Positions 1-11,321 of a stretch of 64,000 nt of DNA are shown here, one piece after another. The notes under the pieces are model-generated. The model was not told the DNA's origin, did not search any database, and worked only from the letters and a program-made list of their open reading frames with translations. This stretch comes from Rhabdornis inornatus. Its lineage: Eukaryota; Chordata; Aves; Passeriformes; Rhabdornithidae. A program made the translations under genes and the position numbers. The stretch's first letter is position 1. Every line of letters starts with the position of its first letter. The stretch covers positions 1,274,217-1,338,216 of the forward strand of contig VWZS01002669.1 of assembly GCA_013397075.1 (NCBI GenBank), given 5' to 3'.

Positions 1-2326
1 GGCACAAGCACAGTAATGCTTGCAGACTCATACACATACATTGACATAATTTGGTAAGAATTCTCCCCATCCATGAGATGCACGCAAGATAATGAACAAA
101 CACTGTTTACACAACATATGTTAGAATCTTAATTGCAACAGGCCTTTTTTTCTTGTTTCTAAAGCTGTGCAAACTCTCGAAATTTGGCGTTTTAAAGATC
201 CACTGATACATAGATATCTTCTACATTTTCTTAAAGGACCTACTGCTTTCACTGCTCCACTGCAGTAGTTATGCTCCCCTCCCTTCCTCTCTTTTGTGAG
301 ATAATTGTTTGTGGAAAACAGCAACACACTTTAATAACTGTATCTCTAAACTGAAGAATCGAAGAGTGGTGCTGTATGAGAAAGGACAAACGGACAGATG
401 CGTCCAGCAGAAACAATCCAAAGCAACACTTATTTACAGACTGTCCACCCTTCTGTTTCTGAATGGCAGAAAGCCTGAAAATTGCAATGAGGAAGCAGAG
501 AAAAAGGAAAAATGCTTGGATTTAAACAGCAATTGCTGAACTGACTAAACAAAACACAACCCAATTCCCAGAAATATCATCTCTTGCCATTTCACAAAAA
601 GACCACTATAATTATCTAAATTATTATTTCATGAAAAGTCATCTTGTGTAACAACTGACAGGTTTATCCCCCAGCTTGTAAACTCTGCTAAGGAAAGCAA
701 CTGAGAGAATCACAAAAGAAAAAAAGAAAAAAAAAAGAAGAAAAAGAAAAAAGAAATTTTTTAGCTCATTTTGCACTGAAGTGGTTGTTTAAAGCTTTTT
801 GTTGACTTAGGAGCTTTCCTTTTCTTCTGTGCTATATGTAATGACTTATCAACATGAAAGCTACACCTGCCATGGATTTTCATTAGAAACCACTGTTTTG
901 TTTCCAGAAAAAGGCAGGATCAACATTATTTGTACCAATTTAACTCAAAAATGACAACAGACTTCAGCACATAAACACTGCAGAACACATTGCTAAAGTA
1001 TTATTTTTCTGAGTATATGTTTTTAATCATTAATGAAACTATTCTGAAACTATATGGAGTAAAACTGATGTAAAGAGACACAATGAACTGATTTGTGTCT
1101 CTCAAGTTACTTTACTTACACTGAAGAACACTAAAAAATCCTGCTGCATCAAGCTTTACCATTCATTAAATTAAAGCATCCATTAATACTAACCAATTCC
1201 AAAATGATCAAACCTACTTAGAAATACATAGGTCCAAAAGGGTTCCCAGCATTTAAAATGCCACTCAATAAATTACTTTCCACTAAGAATGCCTGTATTT
1301 TGAAACAAATCAGGTAGCTTCAACAGCAATTTGAAAATGCACTCTAGTTAATGAGAATACCCCCTTGCAATATAATGCTGAACAACCAACTCACTGCACA
1401 TCTGCTGTTACTGTGGAAGAACTGTCCCAGGCTTCAATGTGAGATGAGGTTTGATTGTTCATTTTTAAAAAGGAACTGTGAGATTTGCAATTGCTGGGGA
1501 CAATGGGCAAATCGAAAGCAAAATAAATTCTATTAACAAAAAGAGCAGGTTTCACTTCTCAGGTGATTGGAGCAGGCTAAACTAGACTGGCTAAAAACAA
1601 ACTAAAATGAAGTAAGCCAGAAGAGTATTTATGGCAACACTTGTCAACTTCAAAAATTGACAAGTGCTCTGCAAGTTACCTACCTACACTAGATCAGACA
1701 ATCAAACACCAAGAACTAGCACAGCTATCTACAACAGCAGTGAAACCAAAAAGAGAATGTCATTCACCATTTGAAGCATTCCCTTATTTTTCCTTTGTTT
1801 TTCTGGCAGAGGGAGGAGAAAAAGTTACCTTCACTACAAGATTCAGGAAGTTTTAAGAAATACAATGATAATTACAGCCTTCCCTTAATTAACTAATTGG
1901 CAATAATCAAACAGTTGCAATGCATGCCTAATTCTGCTTCCACATGTTTCTTTGTTGGAGAAAAGGAAGAAAAAAATTTTCTGTAGAAAGTTCTGAAAAT
2001 ATTCACTCTATTTCTGAAAACAAAAAAGTGAAATCAGAAAGGGTTAATTTTTGATGTCTATTAAATCATCATTCTCTTACATATATACTGAAACTTCTCA
2101 ACAACTTTGCAGGTTGAGCTACAGGTTATAGCAAAGCAAGTCCTAAACACCAACACCAACAGCTTGGCTCCTAGATAAAAAGTTCCAGAGATTTGTTTGG
2201 AATACGACAAAGCACTAACCAACAAGATATTTTTGTTAAATACATCCAGCAAATACAAGTAACCAACTTAAATATGCCATCCAAACTATGCAGGGTGGAA
2301 TCAGTAGAGGAAAACTGAAATTGTAC
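1..2326 (-). other. SESTD1: SESTD1 intron following the first coding exon (partial)
   Basis: This AT-rich stretch starts with the GTACAA donor next to the first coding exon and runs off the left edge. I looked on the minus strand for the next SESTD1 coding exon, expected to continue after the split glycine codon, and did not find it, so the intron is longer than 2.3 kb. The only notable content is a purine/A-rich tract near 712-755. Short open frames here have no recognisable domain and no paired splice sites. Confidence 0.8.
712..755. repeat. A-rich purine tract
   Basis: The tract is almost pure A with interspersed G on the plus strand (runs such as AAAAAGAAAAAAAAAAGAAG). It is simple low-complexity sequence inside the SESTD1 intron. 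No flanking mobile element is recognisable. Confidence 0.8.
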
Positions 2327-2381
2327 CTGAAAGAAAAGCCAATTTTTTCTTCAGAATGGGTAATATTACCGACGCTTCCAT
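2327..2381 (-). CDS. SESTD1: SESTD1 first coding exon, N-terminus (partial gene)
   Basis: The minus strand reads ATG at 2381-2379 and then MEASVILPILKKKLAFLS, followed by a single G and a GTACAA splice donor at 2326. This is the N-terminus I recall for SESTD1, whose next residue is glycine, which fits the split G codon. The full exon probably begins at 2406 after a TTCTTGTGTTTCAG acceptor, leaving 25 nt of 5' UTR. The start context is strong, with A at -3 and G at +4. SESTD1 proteins carry a SEC14-like lipid-binding domain and spectrin repeats. They bind phospholipids and are reported as partners of TRPC4/5 channels and of Vangl2/Dact in planar cell polarity; those domains lie beyond the left edge. 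A chance match of this length in frame with a correct donor is very unlikely. Confidence 0.93.
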
Positions 2382-2406
2382 TCTACTTCAGATACTTTTC
2401 GCAGCT
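2382..2406 (-). other. SESTD1: SESTD1 5' UTR part of the first coding exon
   Basis: These 25 nt lie between the best acceptor (pyrimidine-rich tract ending TTTCAG at 2407) and the ATG. They contain an in-frame TAG just upstream of the start (minus strand: CTG AAG TAG A ATG). A second acceptor-like site (TTTCTTCAG, near 2480) would give a longer UTR, so the exon start is not certain. Confidence 0.65.
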
Positions 2407-5400
2407 CTGAAACACAAGAAGTTGAAGTTGTCAGGCATGGGAAACTCAATTACCGTGTGTCACAGTGTTACACTTTTGTATTCTTCTGAAGAAAGAACAG
2501 AACACTGTAACCAAAATCTAAAACACTGTCAAAACTTAAGAAAAAACATCATTGTAGGCATTTATCCATACAAATATTTAATTAAAGATTTCTTTTCCCT
2601 CATTGGAGGGGTGGGGATGAGGAAACAGTCCGACCACAAAAACCACAGCAGAATCTCAACCAAGGACAAGATAATTTATTTAAAATCCCATTTCCCAACC
2701 TTAATAAACTACAATTAATTTACAGGTAGGTCATCTGCTTGCTCATTCAGATGTAAAGTAAGTGCAAATAAGATTGTGCTTTTGCAGAGTCTGCCTGGTA
2801 TTTCAAAGAATATAATAATTATCTAAATATGTTATGCTACATTTCTGTCAGGACACTGCCATTACCCTGCCATTAGCAGGACTTCAGTTGAAGAAAAACA
2901 TCCAACAGTGTGAATAATTATGTAGTAACAACTACCTATAATCTATACCTGGAAATGGTCCTGCTTCTTTCGCCTCCTCCTTACCCTCATGCAATTTTTA
3001 TTGCACTGTGAACTGCAATTCACCGTGATGAAGCTTTTTTGTTTCACTGACAAATCCACACGATGCCTCAAGTGCAACCTCCCCTTCCAGCCTACACAAA
3101 GTAAGAACTGGCATCTGCTTGTAACTTGCTGAGGTCCTACTTCCACAGATCAATCCATATAATTAAAAAGCCTAATTCTGCTAGGAAATAGACAGTTCAA
3201 GATATGTGCCAATATCCAGTCAAAATAAAAACAGATCAAAATTGAATTTTTTTTGTTTGTTTTTCATTCCAGGCCCAGGGCTTCGGACTGCAAACTGGAA
3301 TTCTCCCTCTGATACTTCAGAATGCACACAAAGATAACTTTTTTTCCAGGCATGGGGGAAGTTAACTGAATAAAAACTATAAATGATTTAGAAAAAAACA
3401 AAACAAAACAAAAAATCCTGAGAAATCCAAATAGCCTGAGGTAAAATAGTTATTCCTTTTCATGTTAAAACAATGAGCTTCATAACAAATAAAAAAAGAA
3501 CCATCATATTATTATTAAAAAAAAAAAAGAATAAACATTTCAACAGCTTTTTACTGCCTCTTCCAATGTGTAATGTGTCACAATGTTCATTCCCATCTCT
3601 TATCCCAAAATCTCCATACTGAAGTGCAATTTTTGCCAATTATATAAAATTCACACTTCGTGTATTACAGAAGGAAACAAACAACTTTCTGTTCTCTCAG
3701 GAAACTGAGTACCATGACAGCCTGCACTTTGAACAACTGCTCAAAAAAGCATCCTCTATTAATGCTTCCTGTATGCTTTAGACAAAGATTTTTATTTATT
3801 TGTTGCAAAAACACAAAATTCAAAAATTACTCAGGCAGTCATTTTTGTCTCTCAAACCCCTCTGTGTAAACTTTTTAACTTCGGCAATTCTTTTTATTTT
3901 CTTTTTTCAAGATATGGAACACATACCTGAATTATTTTTCCCCCTCTTTCCTAAGTTACATTTCCAAATTATTACAAATGCCTCTTTATTATAATGAATG
4001 AATGAAGTTCAAACCTACACACACTTCATTATCTTTGTACTTTCACATAGGAACAAAAGCCTGCATCAACTTACTGACTCTAGGGAACATGTTTCTCTGC
4101 TGCTCTGAAAAGACCTATTTATTTAATATGAAAGCATCGCTTGGCTCTCTGCCACAGTAGTGGCACTGTCCATAGATCAAAATAGTTCTTTTATTCAGTA
4201 TTTCCTGGAACCAAAGGAAGCATTCTGTTCAGAGTGGAGGGAGGTGAGTCAGACCAGTTAGAAGAACTGCTGATAATTCCAAACACCTGGCCTTTGTTCT
4301 ATAAACTCCTGAAGTTTACAATTAGCTCTCTTCTGTGAGAGTTTTGGTAAGTTTCATGTAGAAGAAAACTCTCACCAGAGCAGGTTAGCAGAAAATACCA
4401 GAAAAAAAATATCTTCACATTTAAAAAACAGGCTTAGCATCCTTCTCTATTTTTGACATCCAAAGAGTCTCAGAAGGAATTAAATAAAATGTCACTTTTT
4501 AATACTTGAAAGTGAAACCATTTCAAGAAAGCTGGCATCTACTTTCCAATGGGAGCTACTAAAGATGTTTTGAAAATGTACACTGTTTTGTACCTTTGCA
4601 ATGTATTTAGACCCACAAAATTTATGAAAAGTCTTCAACTTGTTGGAGGAAGACAAAATGACAGGCTCTTAAAATTTTCCATCAAGCTCTCAATTTAGCA
4701 TGAGAAAAGAGGGATTTGTTGCTCAATATTCTACCATTATTTAGCTGAAAGAAACAGATTCAGTGTCTATCCATCAATAAAAACCCATCTGGTTTCATTA
4801 AATACAGAAAAGCTACAGAAGAAAACAAAAGCACTGAAGAGGACAGATTTCATGTGAGGAAAGTGAAATACTTCAGGAAGCTGCATTTTATCACTTCCAA
4901 ATCAAAAGACATAACTTTCATACGCTGAGATGTTACAGATATGAAATAAATAAAGAGGTTAAATTTGTTTGCTGAATTTCAGAAACTATCTAGAATGCTG
5001 TATGCCCACCTAGAATCTACTTCACCATAATACCATAAAATACCATACACCAAACTGTAGAACTTGTAGTTCTTTTATTTAGCATGTTTCCTGGACACAT
5101 TCAATGCATTTTGAAGAACCTCACTGAACTTGTTTAGAATGACATAGGCTTTCAGGTTATTAAATCAATATTGCAATGTCAGTCTCCAAAAACGTATTCA
5201 TTCTTTTGAAGATTTACACAAGAAGGTGGCAACATTAATTTGCATAATATTTGTATTTAAAATCTATATATTTGAAAAGCATTCCAGTGGAAATAGAAAA
5301 CTCTTCCAATGGCCTTGACAAGCAGAAACTAATACTCTTTGTGGAGAAAACTCTCTTGCATACAAACATGAAATACGTATACATTAAGGAGAGAATAGGA

Positions 5401-5586
5401 AATAGTTGACAAATAGTTCAAAAAAATTACAGAACAGGTAAAAATGCAAACAATATTTCAGGTTGCACTCCACTGTGAAATCAAGTCACAACTGAATAGG
5501 CTGCACCCTCTATCATTTCTAGACTCTGGAACAACTGTGAATTACAATGTTTTACTCCACACATCTAAAATTTCAGAAGTTCTTCC

Positions 5587-5672
5587 AAAAACTAAAAACA
5601 AACAAACAACTCCTCCCCAACAAATAAAAACACCCCAAAAAACTCCAACCAAAAAAAAAAAACAACCCACAC
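5587..5672. repeat. A/C-rich low-complexity tract
   Basis: The plus strand is built of AAAAC, AAACAAAC and CCCCAAAAAA blocks with a run of about 12 A. Read on the minus (transcribed) strand it is G/T-rich, the same kind of sequence as the tract at 27969-28095. No element boundaries are visible. Confidence 0.75.
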
Positions 5673-6210
5673 CTCATATACAAGAAGTACTATGTGCAAT
5701 CCTTCAAAGTGCCAAATTTCTGATGAATGGGAAGTTTCACCTGCATTTTGTGCTACCCATCTTCATTGTCATTGAATTAAAAAAACCCATAAGAACCAAT
5801 GTCCAGACATTGTTTAAAGCCATTGTAAAAGTCTATTAATAAAGACAGGGGAAGAGGGACAGGTTGACTGGACAACTAGAAATAAGATGTCAGAGAGAAG
5901 TTCTCCTGCAAGTAACAGGTGTTTTCTTCCTAAGCAACCCAGCAGAAACCACTGCTCCAAAACATCACCAATCAAAACAAATTCAGGCATAATGAGAATT
6001 AATATTAACATGCTTATTCATGTTTGTTAGACCTGAAACCTTTAATACTCGCAGTACATAGTGCAAGGTCTTGAAACGGGTTAGTCTGCACATGAGCATC
6101 TGTTGCAAGACTCAGAAAAGGAGTTCTTTCTTCATTCCTTTACCTTGTGTCTCACAAGAGCATGTAGCTGGTCTGTTAAGCACAGTGCCACAAGTAAAAA
6201 AAAAAAAGAA

Positions 6211-6370
6211 TCTGGTTTCTATTCCCTGTTCTGCTATGAAATATACATATGGCTTTCAGCAAGTCATTTATCCTTTTTAGTCTCCATTCAGTTTCTCCAT
6301 TTAATTCTCTTTTTACAAGAGTATTGTGATGTTTAATTCATTAATGTTTTTGAAGACTTGAGAGATTAGA
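6211..6370 (+). mobile_element. MIR-like SINE relic
   Basis: The plus strand follows the MIR/CORE-SINE consensus order as I recall it: TCTGCTAT, then GGCTTTCAGCAAGTCATTTA corresponding to the GGGCAAGTCACTTAACCT core, then CTCCATTCAGTTTCTCCAT corresponding to CTCAGTTTCCTCAT. The GTATTGTGATGTTTAATTCA part corresponds to the GTGAGGATTAAATGA region, and TTTTTGAAGACTTGAGA to the GTAAAGCGCTT end. Divergence is high, as expected for an amniote-age element. It lies inside a SESTD1 intron. Confidence 0.6.
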
Positions 6371-9050
6371 AGGAGCTCCACAAATCTGCCTATAAATAAC
6401 CAAGGAGCAGATGGGCAGCTATGTTCAAAACTGTAGCAGCTTGCAAGTCCAGACAGAAACAATAGCACAAATAACAATAGACATTCTGAAGTACCAAAGG
6501 AAAAAAAACCTCAAAACATATAGAATGAAAACACTTTTTCTTTTAGATCAACTTTTGAATTGCAGACCTTCAAAATTAACATCTTCATTCTCTGAAGCCA
6601 GCATGCAGGCTTTTTCAGATGCCAACTTCAACCCACAAAGCATTACCCTCTTTTTCCCTGAATCAGCTTAAAACTAGTTCATCTGTTCCACACAGAAATA
6701 AAATCCACATGTAAAAGACAGGGAGAAAGCTGAGTATCACAATTATTTATGCAGATTATTATTTCACCTTCCTTTAAAGCTATATTAAAGGATGTCATCT
6801 CTCCCACAGCAAAGTTGTACAAAGAGAGAACGCAAACGAAGGTGTCTCCAGGGCTGATGCCCCAGGGTAATTTGAGAAGCACAAACCTGCCCCAAAAATA
6901 GAAAAAGGCTGTAAATATTTATTAGTTAATGCTGTCTTCAATTAAAAAGCACCTGGAACTTGGCTACTCAGCTGGACAGTTTCAAAATAACAATAAAACC
7001 TGACAGATGAACACCAGCTTACATACACAAATTCAGTGTTTGGTTTTTACTCTTTAAGGTATTATGAGCAGCACTAATAAATATTTAACATTAGAGCCCT
7101 CAGGAGAAAAGGTAACTCAAGATATTCAAGGAATATCAAATTTTTTGCTTTTTCAACCACTTCCGTATTTTTAATTTTTTTACTATCTGTAAAAACTACC
7201 CAGAAAAACCCACTAAAGTTTTATATTATGTCTGAAGTTGTACATAACAAAAATATTTCTGATCTTCTTTAACCTGCTAATTCACACTAAAGAAGTCAGA
7301 AAATAAAAAACACTGACTAATTTCATGAGTATGTAAGCTGCTTTAACTCTTAAGCAAGATGCAACCATTCAATGCCACTTTCATAACATATGCACTGTTA
7401 GCAACCTAACTCAGCAACTTGCCATGGCAGTTCAAAGGACACACTGAAAATGTGCTCTGACTTTGGTTAAAGCTGAGGTTAACAGCGTGCTAGGCCATGA
7501 CCCAAAAGCACATTGTCACAGCCACAACAAATCTAAGCTTGGAAAAATTCCAATTCCACTCCATTTTCACCTGAAGGTTCAAATCTCGTCTTCTAACTAA
7601 AGTTAATAATAGAATTCAGAACTGTTAACTATTTCCTCTATTTAACCCATCTTCCATATTCATTTCCCACCCTTTTGCAATCCTTCAACATTCTGTGAAA
7701 AGTGAAATAAAAAGACAAGCAACAAAAGGAAGTGATGAGCCATATAATATAGAACAGCAAACCAGCAAATGAAGAGCAGGTGAGTAAGAGGTTATGCCAT
7801 CTGAGAAGAAAAAGACATTGTGTGTCTGAGTTCTAACTTTGATCACAGTCAACTATTCATTCCACACAAAGGCAGAGCTTTTCCTCAGACTTCAAGCAAG
7901 TGCCAGAGGAAAAAAAAGGAAGAGTAGCAAGCACAGAAACAATGTAACTCAGGATGCACAATAACACCTGCATGTAACAGCTGTGAGCCACAATACCAAC
8001 ACCTCAGTCTTTTCATACACCAAAGCCAGCCACAGGGGACTGGGCAGCAATGAGCACTGTCTCAAAGAGCAGCACTCCTTGGATTCACTGGCCATGTTCA
8101 GAGAGCAAACCTGCCCAACTCAAAGGAACACATGCAGACATCATAACGATGCTGCAAACACCTGACACCAAAGATAACAGCTTGTTAGAGTTTTCTACAC
8201 TTTCCAGCCACAGTCCAAGCCAAACACACGGTCTATGCTAAGTTATAGCAGTTTCAAGGCATCTTTAATCTAGAATAGCAGAGAAAATAAGCCACAGGTT
8301 TTGGATGCATCTCCAGATTCCCTTTTCTGCAACATTCCTGCCACATTTTGCCATTCTCTCACAAAGTGAGAGACATCATTTACCCTCCTGCAGAACCCCA
8401 CAGCCTGCCCATCAGCATCAGAAGACCAATCTACCTCATACCCTCCTTCCCTTAAAACAGGCAGCCAAACCAGCAGAAGCTGCAGTCATCTGGTACAGCC
8501 CTATCTCACTTAACACTATCAAGTGACCATAGAATACACAAAACAAGGCAAGTTGAGAGGCTGCTCCTTCCACCACTTTCTACATAGCAATATGCAGAAA
8601 CGCCATGTTCAAAGCATAGCCAAGGCATTTTCTCTTCCTCATCACACTGTGCTAAAACTCATTAAAAGAAAATTCTCATTTTTAGGTCTTAAAATTTTCC
8701 TTAGTCAGAAGTCACATGAAAATAGTACAGAATCACATGAATTGCATTACCACAGAAATCCTTTGTGAGGTTAGGGGGAAGAAAAATAACCGACTGATAG
8801 TAAAATAAAACTACAGAGTCCTCTCCTAGCTCCCTCTTAAAGAAAATAATGAAACACAAAAACCTCAAACAGACCAACATACAAGTCACAAGTGCTTGGA
8901 AAAATATATGCCTTATCACCAGCTCTTCAAGGAACTGTCCAAAACCAGTTTGTGATGAAAGATCAGAAAGCTCCTATGCCTACAGTACTTCATAAAATGA
9001 ACTAGGACAGTGGGTGGAATGAGATCAGACAACCCAAGCCATGAGCAGCC

Positions 9051-9076
9051 AAGTCAAAAGACAAAGTCAAAAGACA
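9051..9076. repeat. 13-bp tandem duplication
   Basis: The unit AAGTCAAAAGACA occurs twice in immediate succession with no mismatch. It is a minor two-copy repeat in a SESTD1 intron, probably a slippage product. Confidence 0.85.
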
Positions 9077-10424
9077 AACAGCTGTACTGATGAATGTAAC
9101 TGCTGGCAGTCTGGAACAAATGAAAAACACTTTCCTCCGGGGTGCAAGATTAGAACTTCTTGTTCTTTTTGCAACACTTATAAGAAAACAATCTACCACT
9201 TCATAACAATACAGAAATTTGGCATTGGTTACAAGTGCACGTGACTCAGGGCCTCAGGATTCAATTCCCAGCTCAGTATAGTGACACTCGCCTGAGTGGA
9301 AGCAAAAAGAAATGCTCACCTACACTGAAAGCCATCTCATGCAGCAGACACAAAAGCAGTCATCCTTTTGCAGTGGAGAAAACTGACCAAAACAAGATGA
9401 CAATGAAGAAGGGACTAATAAAAAGTCTGTTTACAAATCCCTAAAACTCTGGGTTTGCTACCTGACCAAAAAGTCACCAGCTCAACAGCATGACTTTCTG
9501 TGGACCTGAAACACCCTGAACAATTTCCTCTGCCTAAAAAAAAAAAAAATAAAAAAATTACTGTTGTACATTTCCCCATCCTCACTTTACAATACACAAA
9601 GTATCCATGATAAGAGTAATAATAAAAATTCCTTCAATAAGAAATAAATAACTTGAAAATTTTGCTAATGTTAACCAAACATGAAAGTACAAGAGACTGA
9701 AATATTCCAGATCTGGTAAATAAATACCTTGTTCACATATTTCAGAAATCCATGAATTCACTGCTCTATAAAGCAAAAATAATTATCTAAGATGTCCTTA
9801 AATTAGTGAGTGCAGCAGAAATAAATCTTAACTTTCATGGATGTCTTCAGTTTTTGTACTCAGATTAAAAATTCTGAACATTTGAACTGCAAGTCACAAA
9901 TTAAATCAACCACAGCAACCACCTGCAGTAATCACAGCACCTCTCCCTCTCTCCTACCCCCTCAAAATACATATACAACTAGCCTTCCACTACCAATAAA
10001 TCAATAAATAAACCATCACATGCTTCAGAGAACATAAAATCAATCTCTCTAAGCTGCTCCCTGGAACATCCTGCATAGATGCAACACTCATACATTTTCC
10101 AATTATACTATTTTCTAGGGTCAAGTGAGAATGCAAAATGAAAGAATTAGCAAACGGAACACCAGCAGAGAGAAAACAGACAACCTGCACTGTCTCAAGT
10201 TCAGCTACAGACATCATTTAGTGACCAAAACATCAAGCTAACATCAAACCCATTTATCTCATTCTTCAAACACATTTTTTTTTTAGCCTTCTTTGGTCTG
10301 TTCAACACTAATCCTTCATGATACCTCATTAAAGAACACCTCTCAAATACAACTCTGCCAATATCATAGTAATTTATCTTGGTTCTGAATTCTCACATAC
10401 CTACTACCTCTATCTCCCTTGAAT

Positions 10425-10860
10425 TATTGTTTCTGCAAAGCCCTAAGTCATACCTTCATCATCTCCTCTTAACTATTGCAATTTCCTTCTTAATGGGTTC
10501 TTTATGTCCCAGCATTCCAAACTTCAGCTTGTCCAAAATGCAGCAGCTCATCTTCTCACCTGGAAACAGGAAAACAACACTCCAGATTGATTTTCACTTG
10601 CTTCCTTGTTGAGTTTAGCATCTGCTGGAAGGTTATCCTCACTTCAAAAATCTCTCACTCTTATTTAGTCCAAAGAGTAAAAAGCTTTGCCAACACATTT
10701 TTCTACTTGCACAATCAAGGTTCCCAAGTCTCTCATTTATCTTCCAGCACAAGCTTATCAATACCATCAGACCAGCAATAATTATCTCGATACTATTAAA
10801 ACTTCTTTCCTTACTCTCACCCACTACCACAGAAGCCTCTTAAAAATAGAATTCACTTAT
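10425..10860 (+). mobile_element. L2-like LINE reverse transcriptase relic
   Basis: From 10468 to 10563 one plus frame is open for 32 codons and contains LNYCNFLLNG and, a little later, LQLVQNAAAHLL. These match the late reverse-transcriptase signature of L2/CR1-clade LINEs (LDYCNSLLxG ... LQxVQNxAARL). The following sequence carries stops and frameshifts but still resembles the region after it. It is a dead fragment within a SESTD1 intron, in the opposite orientation to the gene. The boundaries are approximate. Confidence 0.6.
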
Positions 10861-10985
10861 CTCCAGCCTTGTGCTTAAACACCCTCTAACACATCTGCAG
10901 CCAATCCTCTCCTTGTGGGACACTACCACTATGTGAGACACAGCAACACAAGCTGTACTGTGAGGTGCACAGCCAAACAACGTAA

Positions 10986-11042
10986 TTTAATTTTAATATC
11001 AGTTTTGTTTATGTTATAAACAAAACTGATATTAAAATTAAA
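10986..11042. repeat. Perfect 27-bp inverted repeat with 3-nt loop
   Basis: The left arm at 10986-11012 and the right arm at 11016-11042 are exact reverse complements, separated by GTT. The arms are AT-rich. No target-site duplication or transposon terminus is evident. It lies about 220 nt downstream, in the gene direction, of the donor of the probable SESTD1 non-coding exon, so the intron transcript could fold here. Confidence 0.97.
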
Positions 11043-11258
11043 GTGCCTTTTAAAGACTTTTTAGAAGTCACAAAATGAAAAAGTAAAGCAGGTAAGTTAG
11101 AAAAGGCATGAGTTAAAGACTAAGTAAGTTTCTACAAAACCAAATGCAAAGATACTGTTCCAGGCAGTATATTCATCAGTATCAAAGCTTCGTAAGAACC
11201 AAATATAACGCATGAAAATTATAAAGATTTATTTTTGGAAGAGACCTATCTTACTTAC

Positions 11259-11321
11259 CATTGGTACTGGAATGCAAAACTGTCTGCTAGGGTTACAAGT
11301 TTGAGCTCCAGATCCCGGGTT
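11259..11321 (-). other. SESTD1: Probable non-coding 5' UTR exon of SESTD1
   Basis: On the minus strand a T-rich tract ending TTTACAG is followed by 63 nt and then a near-perfect donor ATG|GTAAGT. The segment is more GC-rich than its surroundings and lies between the promoter island and the first coding exon, in the right orientation. One frame through it is open, but once joined to the coding exon it reaches a TGA at the junction, so the exon is best read as untranslated. An ATG at its 3' end would create a short upstream ORF after splicing. The splice sites are seen directly; membership of SESTD1 is inferred. It could be alternative or a decoy. Confidence 0.5.

Larger units (their letters stand above)
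2407..11258 (-). other. SESTD1: SESTD1 5' intron
   Basis: About 8.9 kb of AT-rich sequence lies between the probable non-coding exon and the first coding exon. It contains a MIR-like relic (6211-6370), an L2-like LINE relic (10425-10860), an A/C-rich tract (5587-5672), a short tandem duplication (9051-9076) and a perfect 27-bp hairpin (10986-11042). I see no coding exon in it. The open frames of up to about 130 codons here lack splice sites and recognisable domains. Confidence 0.7.
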
